A DNA stretch of 16,541 bases from QNBT01 sp964563335 (GTDB taxonomy: Bacteria > Planctomycetota > Phycisphaerae > Sedimentisphaerales > Anaerohalosphaeraceae). The position numbers and the translations under genes are program-made. The stretch covers positions 1 to 16,541 of the forward strand of contig CAZLWL010000054.1 in assembly GCA_964563335.1 (NCBI GenBank). The letters are read 5' to 3'. Positions 6,301 to 11,756 of the stretch are shown here, one piece after another (the stretch's first letter is position 1; every line of letters starts with the position of its first letter). The notes under the pieces are model-generated. The model ran no database searches, was not told where the DNA came from, and saw only the letters and a list, made by a program, of their open reading frames with translations.

Positions 6301-7865
6301 CAGGGGTTGTTAGGATGTGCCGGCTCATTGGTCCAGAAACCAAGCCGCCAACCAATCACTGGCGGTTCTATCCCTGCAACATCAGGCGGCTCATCACCGT
6401 CCCAATACCAATAGGAACCCCACCAGTGAATCGAGTCTATCGGCATCGAGCCGAAGCAGCGGAAATCATCCGCCGCTATACGCCACCATTCACACGGATC
6501 GTTAGTGAAAGAAACCTCGTCCCAGCCGCAAAATCTCGGCTCAGGCTCGGTCGGGTCATACTCGATTGGCGGCTGCGACCACTTCAGGTCAGGCACCGGC
6601 GGCTTAGGACCGCTGGTAATCTCAAACGCCAGATTAAAGTCCACGTAGTTGCACGGGTCTGCCGGAGCTGGCGGGTACCAGCACACCGGCGGCGACAAGA
6701 TAATCGGGTCGCTGTTGCCCTGCCAGTGCCACCCTGACTGGTCACACGGGTCCGCATCTATCGCCGTGAGGTCAAGCCAGTAAATCTCACCGGCAACCTG
6801 AGGGAACGGGACCAGCAGGTCATACTCGTAGTACCAAATCGTATAAAATGGATGCCAAAGACCGCTGTCCGTTCTACGAACTTCTCCGGGCCCTGGCCCA
6901 ATGGGAGCAGTGACCGTCCAAAGCGGCCCCGCAGGCCCATCCGGCAGGCTACACGCATCGGCAAAGATACTTATATCGAAACCCCACTCGTTGTCGTGAG
7001 TCTCATTAGTACCCCACCAGTGCAGGTCCGTCACCAGACCGCCTTCGCACAGCCAGTCGTCGGCCATGTGAATACCGTCATGACAATGGTAGCCTGTCAT
7101 GTTCGGGTCGGGAAGCTGCTGCCACTTGATACCGGGCGGGGGTTCTTCCGGCTCACCCGTAATCACAAACGCAAAAGACAACGGTCCGCCCGTGCATGGG
7201 TCGTTCAGCTCTCCCCAGCCATCGGCGGGGGGTAAGACACAGGGGTCAGGCGTTATATACGTGTAGACCGCATTATCCATGAAGTGATCGAGCGAGGTCT
7301 TCCAACCGACGCCCGGTGGGGTAAGCCGGATCGCCAGCCAGTAGATTTCGTCTTCTTGCTGGATAAACGGCTCTTGGATGTCGGTGATGTTGACCTGGTA
7401 GTATTCGGAGTGGTCGTGCAGGTTATGCATCCAAAAAGGATCATACCAGCCCTGGTCGCCGTCGCCATAATAGACAGCATCTAAGCCCTGGAACGTTTGC
7501 TGCCAGAGCAACTCATTTGGTTCTGAGTAGCCATACGGCCCACACGGGTCGTTCGAGTAGATGCTCACCGTCGCCGGCCCGAGTGTACCCTGCTGGCCGT
7601 ACTGCCAAGAGATCCAGAAATGGATATCCTCGACAGGGCCGGTTTCTGAGCACTGCCAGTCATCAGCCAGCTCACCTTGCAAAGGGATCATTCCCATAAA
7701 ATTGAGCCAGAAGGATACATCCCAGCCGGTTGGGTCCGGCATTTGTGGGAAGTGCATCTTGTGCGGATCACAAGGATCCCAGTCGGCCAACGCCAACGGT
7801 GCGCCAACCAACAAGGTCAGCATACAAACCAATAACAATTTTAATTTTAATTCCTTCATTTTCAT
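3354..7865 (-). CDS. Giant secreted multidomain protein with tandem Trp-rich repeats, two GEVED domains and a C-terminal dockerin
   Basis: Function unknown; exported by its Sec signal peptide (residues 1-27, cut after PLALA). Four related repeats follow, at about 28-240, 244-425, 426-660 and 661-902. Typical marks are IKW-x-Q at the start, ADDW-x-C, (I/V)-x-x-(I/L)HWWGS, WSHPE, (V/I)YWL and (F/V)GWKT. They resemble what I believe is catalogued as DUF7901; the name needs checking. Two GEVED domains (about 903-1064 and 1065-1226) each have DFGDAPDPCYPTLLA, an Asp-rich loop GDDxDGNDDEDGV and end with DGEVED. A fifth Trp-rich repeat (1228-1441) precedes dockerin motifs GDFDHNGSIELND and GDLNCDGKIDYED, both keeping the calcium-binding spacing D-x-D/N-x-N/D-G-(x)3-E/D-(x)2-D. 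Dockerins classically bind cohesins. The ATG has GGAGG (plus-strand CCTCC at 7875-7879) nine bases upstream. A cell-surface or matrix role is likely but unproven. Confidence 0.85.
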   Translation of the reverse strand: MKMKELKLKLLLVCMLTLLVGAPLALADWDPCDPHKMHFPQMPDPTGWDVSFWLNFMGMIPLQGELADDWQCSETGPVEDIHFWISWQYGQQGTLGPATVSIYSNDPCGPYGYSEPNELLWQQTFQGLDAVYYGDGDQGWYDPFWMHNLHDHSEYYQVNITDIQEPFIQQEDEIYWLAIRLTPPGVGWKTSLDHFMDNAVYTYITPDPCVLPPADGWGELNDPCTGGPLSFAFVITGEPEEPPPGIKWQQLPDPNMTGYHCHDGIHMADDWLCEGGLVTDLHWWGTNETHDNEWGFDISIFADACSLPDGPAGPLWTVTAPIGPGPGEVRRTDSGLWHPFYTIWYYEYDLLVPFPQVAGEIYWLDLTAIDADPCDQSGWHWQGNSDPIILSPPVCWYPPAPADPCNYVDFNLAFEITSGPKPPVPDLKWSQPPIEYDPTEPEPRFCGWDEVSFTNDPCEWWRIAADDFRCFGSMPIDSIHWWGSYWYWDGDEPPDVAGIEPPVIGWRLGFWTNEPAHPNNPWSHPEMLLWQIEVPAARVPVERVGVDEHPMLEGFLETCFQYYVDLEPDEVFWQEEFLEDTQDDVFWLSIAAVYDPCDTYIDYPWGWKTRPWSWMDDGVVFELIENPEEGMVIDPCSNPMYPIEYQGESYDLAFELDTDPNWIKWDQPFTGIRHWPHYEDVASWMEWWPEGIAHLTVAADDWQCQGPLPVTALGWWGSYLGYQYQPCSIEPDPPKQVMAPPEQPAYFDVSIWTDVPAGADPHPDITWSHPDQMVWQYDVYDYDEVLVGYDKYPHDPCGPMPGPHEPVFRYTARIPEEEWFWQDPNDSVYWLSIVAVYEEHYPQYVWGWTNHQHVYNDDAVQTPEMVDPDPAIPWQWYEIYDQTGASADLSFTIYTDPYAELEIDFGDAPDPCYPTLLANDGARHIIGGPWLGPADDAPDPEGDGQPDPLALGDDNDGNDDEDGVTIPTLTQGIPDNITIEVSGGGGAVEIWIDWNGDGDWNDPGELLPSASYGDGIHLVPVTAPIGSVIGQTFSRCRISTNGGLAPTGLAVDGEVEDHELYIEPGLDFGDAPDPCYPTLLASNGARHTIVPGFCLGVSIDAELNGQPDATATGDDSDGNDDEDGVVFTTPLIPGQPASVNVTASVAGQLNAWIDYWGNGDWADPVDQVFLNQPLAAGLNVLGFIVPPSAAGNIDTFARFRFSTAGGLSYTGQADDGEVEDYEVHIEQQVKWSQPPVEIDPGPPPIYYGWDEYSIYGGMQIAGDDWLCEDQRPVSDVHWWGSYYEWLEPVVPPVPTPIGFHIGIWTDVPLGDPCNMYPYSHPGRMIWEYWADMAEVNEEWVGFDFHEQHPMIDACFRYDLQLPEEFWFWQEGPGNIYWLTISAMYMEPPPPVFYWGWKTRPYFFNDDAIRIYWPTAPMVGEPYIEGEPILPGWDMAFELTTPCSNCGDFDHNGSIELNDLRILAANWLWTGTPGGYNIGDLNCDGKIDYEDFAIFALQWLGSCP
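4190..5160 (-). repeat. Tandem duplication of a GEVED domain inside the giant gene
   Basis: Two adjacent units (about 4676-5160 and 4190-4675) encode the same domain. Both begin with DFGDAPDPCYPTLLA followed by (N/S)(D/N)GARH, share an Asp-rich loop, and close on DGEVED(H/Y)E. At the DNA level they differ at many third positions, so the duplication is old. They sit between the fourth and fifth Trp-rich repeats, interrupting that series. Confidence 0.75.
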
Positions 7866-8330
7866 TTTTTGAATCCTCCGAAAAAACGTTACATTACTTT
7901 GCCAACATTCAACATTTCTTACCCTACATATATATTAAAGCGGGAAAAGGCGAGGTGGACCCCTCGGGAGTAAACTCGAGATAGAAGGAGTGCGCCCAAC
8001 CGTTGAAAAACCTCAAATCGTAAGAGTAGCTTCTCACCTTGCTTCACCCCGCGCTATTCTTCACCCTTTTGTAAAACACTAATCTCCCAGTATCCCATAG
8101 TTTAGCCGCCTGTCAACTCCAGGTCAACAGAATTATTGAGAATTATTTGTCCAAACGGAAAATTTTCCTATAGGCCAGGCAGACAAAGCTCCGTAACATC
8201 AGTCGCAATAAGCAGATACAAAAACCAGCCACGAGAAGATGCAAATAAAAATTGGAGAAAAACACTCATTCCTCTCAGGTGCAGAAAGAGATTCCCATTC
8301 CCGGCAAACTTGCAAGGAGTCTGCTATCCT
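7866..8330. other. Gene-free upstream region of the giant secreted-protein gene
   Basis: No convincing gene on either strand. It should carry the promoter and leader of the minus-strand giant gene. An AT-rich ATATATATTAA tract lies near 7926-7936, but I find no -35/-10 pair good enough to call. The clear element is the ribosome-binding site CCTCC (7875-7879). Near 7995-8060 are C-rich words with TTCACC repeated. At 8130-8147 AATTATT is directly repeated around GAG. Confidence 0.4.
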
Positions 8331-8333
8331 GCA

Positions 8334-8536
8334 TTTCTCACCGCAGAGGTCGCAGAGACCGCAGAGATTTATGTATTAAAATGACTTATGTAAAATATAG
8401 CGCTTATCGCAAGTACCAGAATGTTGCCGTTGGCATACCCCGGTTCCGGCCCGTCGAGACGCGGTCTCGCCGCGGCTGGTCATAACTTCTTTAATATATC
8501 CCGACTTGTCGGGACTCGGCGCTCTCTGCGGTGAAA
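8334..8536. repeat. Mosaic intergenic repeat with inverted ends and CGCAGAG tandem
   Basis: The left end TTTCTCACCGCAGAG (8334-8348) is the inverse of the right end CTCTGCGGTGAAA (8524-8536), apart from a two-base gap. Just inside the left end are three tandem nine-base units CGCAGAGxx (8342-8368). Two hairpins lie between the ends: CGAGAC-GCG-GTCTCG (8455-8469) and TCCCGAC-TT-GTCGGGA (8499-8514). There is no transposase or other reading frame, so this is a non-autonomous, MITE-like or mosaic element. From memory, similar CGCAGAG words are common between genes in several environmental phyla; copy number cannot be judged from one window. Confidence 0.55.
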
Positions 8537-8583
8537 TATCCGGGCTAATGATATGCTGATATTGGGCCGCCTTAATGCGCAAT

Positions 8584-8611
8584 CCGGGGCGGCCTCCTCA
8601 GGCCGTCCCGG
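8584..8611. other. GC-rich hairpin between the mosaic repeat and the NarL-type regulator
   Basis: CCGGGGCGGCCT (8584-8595) pairs with AGGCCGTCCCGG (8600-8611) around CCTC, a 12-base-pair stem with a single G-T pair. No T-run follows on either strand, so it is not a textbook intrinsic terminator. It could still end transcription coming from 8837, or be the edge of the repeat to its left. The rest of 8612-8836 shows only short AT-rich dyads, such as CTATTTT (8795-8801) with AAAATAG (8814-8820), and no gene. Confidence 0.45.
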
Positions 8612-8836
8612 ACCACAAAACGTAAACCGTAAACCATTGTAAGGAGATCACAGTAGCAACCAATTGGCGCTGTCCGTCTGATAAATAATTCCATTGCGCG
8701 GAGCCACAATGCAAAACAAGTTTAATATTAAATATCGGCAAAATAAAATGCTTTGCTCAATGGGGACTTCCCCGAATTTGCCCTGGAAATTTGCCTATTT
8801 TATCGTGGCTGCGAAAATAGCCTATGAACAAAGCTG

Positions 8837-9484
8837 TCAAAGAAACGTTAGTCCTTCGCGAATGGCATATTTCGTCAGTCCCGCCACGTTGTGGATATCC
8901 AGCTTATCCATGATATGCTCACGGTGGGAATCCACCGTCTTCACACTTATATGCAGAGTTGCGGCTATCTTCTTGGTGGTCTTACCCTCTGCCACAAGCT
9001 GAAGGATCTCGCGTTCCCGGTGCGTAAGGCCCTCGTCCCACGACCACCCCGGGTTCGACAGCATCTTCACATAGTCGGCAAATACCACCTTGGTCGTTTT
9101 GGAGCACAAATACGTCTTGGCCTCGGATACGGTATTTATGGCCTCTACAAGCTCGGCAAAGGCCGATTCCTTCAGGATATAGCCGGCGGCACCTACCTTC
9201 AGGGCCTTTGCAATCAGCGAGCCGTCCGAGTGCGTTGACAGCACCAAAACCTTGGCATTCGGACATTCAGCTAACACCTGCCGGGTCGCGTCGATACCAT
9301 TAAGGTTCGGCATACCGATATCCATGATAACCACATCAGGAGATAGTTCCCGAGCCATCTGAACCGCTGAGCGCCCGTCCACCGCACGCCCAATCACCTC
9401 CATATCCGGCTGCTTCCTCAGCAGCGCACACAAACCCTCACACATCACCTCATGGTCATCCACCAATAATATCCCGATACTCAT
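8837..9484 (-). CDS. NarL/FixJ-family response regulator with LuxR-type DNA-binding domain
   Basis: A 215-residue transcription factor activated by phosphorylation. The receiver (about 2-118) has the acidic pair in ILLVDDHEV, phospho-acceptor D55 in VVIMDIGMP, S83-T84 in VLVLSTHSD and K105 in YILKES. The LuxR/GerE helix-turn-helix domain (about 152-212) has LTHREREILQLVAEGKTTKK and the recognition helix IAATLHISVKTVDSHREHIM. Length and order are those of the NarL/UhpA/DegU group, which bind DNA as phosphorylated dimers. It is the only protein of the cluster with a DNA-binding output, so it is the natural end of the relay from the upstream kinases. A 153-base spacer separates it from them and may carry its own promoter. 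The ATG follows a GGGG Shine-Dalgarno-like run. Confidence 0.93.
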   Translation of the reverse strand: MSIGILLVDDHEVMCEGLCALLRKQPDMEVIGRAVDGRSAVQMARELSPDVVIMDIGMPNLNGIDATRQVLAECPNAKVLVLSTHSDGSLIAKALKVGAAGYILKESAFAELVEAINTVSEAKTYLCSKTTKVVFADYVKMLSNPGWSWDEGLTHREREILQLVAEGKTTKKIAATLHISVKTVDSHREHIMDKLDIHNVAGLTKYAIREGLTFL

Positions 9485-9485
9485 C

Positions 9486-9643
9486 TTAACACCCCGTTAA
9501 CATACAACATCATCCTGCAATCCAAACCGCTCTCAGTAACTATCAGGACTTTTGCAAAAGTCTTATTTTAAGATAGTTTCTTAGTCTAAGCTGTTTTGGT
9601 TCAAAAGTCAATAATAATTTTACCGACTCTCCCATTATTATTG
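9486..9643. promoter_or_regulatory. Dyad-rich spacer upstream of the NarL-type regulator
   Basis: Four inverted repeats lie in about 155 bases. TTAAC-ACCCC-GTTAA (9486-9500) places the GGGG ribosome-binding run of the minus-strand gene in its loop. The 16-base perfect palindrome GACTTTTGCAAAAGTC (9547-9562) is framed by AACTATC (9538-9544) and GATAGTT (9572-9578). CTTAG-T-CTAAG follows at 9580-9590. CAATAATAA (9609-9617) pairs with TTATTATTG (9635-9643) across the stop codon of the hybrid kinase gene. Some may be operator sites or a weak terminator plus promoter; I cannot assign a -35/-10 pair with confidence. Confidence 0.4.
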
Positions 9644-10915
9644 CCTCGGCAACTTCACGAAAAACTTACTACCTTTGCCGGCCTCCGATTCGGCCCATAC
9701 TTCGCCGTTGTGTCGATTCACTATTCGCCGCACAATCGCAAGCCCGAGACCTTCACCGGTGTCATCTGCGGGCCGAACCCGGTAGGACATCTTAAAGATA
9801 TCCTCTATGTTATTCGCCTTTATCCCGACCCCGTTGTCTTGGACGCAATACACCGAATAGTCTTTTTCGGTATGCCCGGATATGCGCACCTGGCCCGGCC
9901 GAGATTGGTCGAGATACTTCAAGGCGTTGGCAAAAAGATTGGAAAAAACCTGGTTTATCTGCGATTTGTCACCAAGACAACTCGGCAGAGGCTCGACCTT
10001 AATCTCGGCTCCCGACTGCTCCACCTGAAATCTTATAGCATCGATGATGTTTTCTATTTCGGCGTTCATATCCAACTGCACTATCCCGGTTGCTGAATAA
10101 CCTACCTTCGCCAGACGCAGCAGGCCATCCAACAGCGATTTCATTTTGGACACACCGGAGTTGATTATTCCCACCGCTTCGGGGATATCCACCTCAATCA
10201 CTTCGTCGAGCTGTTTCCTCGACGCTGCCGGGTTTTTTTGCTTTTCAGTCAGCAAGCGTATCTGCTCACAGCAGATGCCCAATATCCTGCTGAAGCCGAC
10301 TATGTTCACCATCGGCGTCCGCATGTCGTGAGTCGCAACGCGGATTATCTCCTCCAGCTCCCTGTTCTTCTCGAGCAATACCTCCGTAAGCCTCTGGCGC
10401 CGCTTCTCCGCCTGCTTACGCTCGACGATCTCCTGTTTGAGCGCACGATTGGCCACACTCAGCTTGCCGGTTCGGTCGGCAACTGCCTTTTCCAGATCTT
10501 CGGCATATGAGCGAAGGCCGGCCTCGGATGCCCTGTGCACGTAACTAATGATTTCTTCGGGATCGCGGCTCTTCTCAACATAAGCGAATGCACCGAGATT
10601 CAAGGCATCCTTTGCGGATTCGTATGAGCTATATGCCGTATAGATTATGACACGAATTTTGTCGCCATTGGCATTGAGCCTCTGCAGCAATTGGGTGCCG
10701 CTCAGGTCGGGCAAGTGGAGGTCCAATACCACTACGCCGGTATTCATCCGCGTAAGGTGCTTGAGAGCTTCGGACGCTCTGGAGCACCCAAGGACTTCAA
10801 AACCCTCCTGTTCCATGATGTCCATTAATGTTTGCAACTGCGACTTGTCGTCCTCGACCACAAGTACACGTGAAAGCTGCTGCAGTTTAGCGTTCTTTTC
10901 CATAATTCCGCACAT
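9638..10915 (-). CDS. Receiver-histidine kinase hybrid without a sensor domain
   Basis: A cytoplasmic protein of 425 residues that combines an N-terminal receiver with a histidine kinase core. The receiver (about 15-130) has V-E-D-D at 20-23, phospho-acceptor D65 in VVVLDLHLPD, T93 in IIYTAYSSY and K115 in AYVEKS. A coiled linker (about 138-190, containing EIVERKQAEK) leads to the HisKA helix with H196 in ATHDMRTP. The ATPase domain has the N-box FSNLFANALKY (N330), the G1 box DNGVGI (360-365) and the G2 box GEGLGLAI (387-394). It has no membrane segment, so it is probably driven by phosphate arriving at its receiver. I start at ATG 10915 because AGGA lies seven bases upstream; ATG 10903 is an alternative. 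It begins 22 bases after the double-receiver gene, in one operon. Confidence 0.9.
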   Translation of the reverse strand: MCGIMEKNAKLQQLSRVLVVEDDKSQLQTLMDIMEQEGFEVLGCSRASEALKHLTRMNTGVVVLDLHLPDLSGTQLLQRLNANGDKIRVIIYTAYSSYESAKDALNLGAFAYVEKSRDPEEIISYVHRASEAGLRSYAEDLEKAVADRTGKLSVANRALKQEIVERKQAEKRRQRLTEVLLEKNRELEEIIRVATHDMRTPMVNIVGFSRILGICCEQIRLLTEKQKNPAASRKQLDEVIEVDIPEAVGIINSGVSKMKSLLDGLLRLAKVGYSATGIVQLDMNAEIENIIDAIRFQVEQSGAEIKVEPLPSCLGDKSQINQVFSNLFANALKYLDQSRPGQVRISGHTEKDYSVYCVQDNGVGIKANNIEDIFKMSYRVRPADDTGEGLGLAIVRRIVNRHNGEVWAESEAGKGSKFFVKLPRQ

Positions 10916-10937
10916 CCTGAATTCCTGGATATTCTCG

Positions 10938-11723
10938 TCAAGAATCTTCCATCGGTGGTTTTCGATGATCACCGGAGACTCGTTTGCGGGTAAGTCGCTC
11001 CAACAAGCCCAGAATATGGTCAATGTCCAGCGGCTTTCTTACCATCGTGTATGCGTTGCGTCGCACGGCCTCTTTAGCTATTTCTTCGAATTCCTCTTCC
11101 ATATCGGAGATCATAATTGCCACCGCACTGGGTGTAATTTCCTTTATGGCCAAGTAGAGTTCAAGGCCATTCATTGAAGGCAAATTGGCGCCGAGGAATA
11201 TCAGATCAAACCTGATTTGTTCAACAAGCTCCAGTGCATCATGTGGAGACTCGGTTATGGTTACCCTGTATCCCTGTTCTTTCAGATTGTCGCTGAGCAA
11301 GTTTGCAGTCTCCGGGTCATCTTCGACGACCAGTATGGCTGTGTCTTTCACTTCACCTATCAGGCCGATCACTTTCTCCAGGTCAAGCGGCTTCGAGAGA
11401 AAGGCAATGGCGCCTTCGTCAAGTGCGGCCTCTTTCAAGGCATCGATGCTGTAGGCGCTCATCAGGATCATGCGCACGCCCTCCTGATGTCGCCGAATTA
11501 GCCGGAAAGCCTCCACGCCATTTATACCGGGCATGCGCACATCCATGAGTATTATTTCGAAACGGTTCTTGGAGCAAAGTTCGATCGCTTCTTCTCCCGT
11601 TGCCGCCGTAGTCACGTCGTAGCCCTCATCTATGAGGATGTCGGCAAGCGTCCTTCGCATGTTCTGCTCATCATCGACGATCAGAACCTTCTCCAACTTT
11701 TGGACATTCTTATCATTCGACAT
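10938..11723 (-). CDS. Double-receiver protein, second receiver lacking the phospho-acceptor Asp
   Basis: A 261-residue protein made only of two receiver domains, with no DNA-binding or enzymatic output. The first (about 12-125) is canonical: DDE at 17-19, D61 in IILMDVRMPG, S89 in MILMSAYS and K111 in FLSKP. The second (about 129-245) keeps the acidic cluster VVEDD at 132-136, S206 in IMISDME and K230 in VRKP, but the acceptor position reads FLGANLPSMNG, with Gly178 where Asp is expected. It should therefore be unable to take phosphate there and may serve as a docking or allosteric module. The frame extends five codons to a GTG at 11738, but the ATG at 11723 has GGAG (plus-strand 11733-11736) nine bases upstream. 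It lies 33 bases after the membrane kinase gene and 22 before the hybrid kinase gene. Confidence 0.9.
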   Translation of the reverse strand: MSNDKNVQKLEKVLIVDDEQNMRRTLADILIDEGYDVTTAATGEEAIELCSKNRFEIILMDVRMPGINGVEAFRLIRRHQEGVRMILMSAYSIDALKEAALDEGAIAFLSKPLDLEKVIGLIGEVKDTAILVVEDDPETANLLSDNLKEQGYRVTITESPHDALELVEQIRFDLIFLGANLPSMNGLELYLAIKEITPSAVAIMISDMEEEFEEIAKEAVRRNAYTMVRKPLDIDHILGLLERLTRKRVSGDHRKPPMEDS

Positions 11724-11756
11724 AATCTTGTTCTCCACATTTGCAAATCTTTGACG

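Noticed and set aside
5784..6737. 317-residue plus-strand open frame
   Set aside because: Antisense shadow of the giant secreted-protein gene; Arg/Pro-rich composition is that of the reverse complement of Trp/Gly/Pro codons.
8694..9002. 102-residue plus-strand open frame
   Set aside because: Most of it is antisense to the NarL-type regulator and it lacks a recognisable domain.
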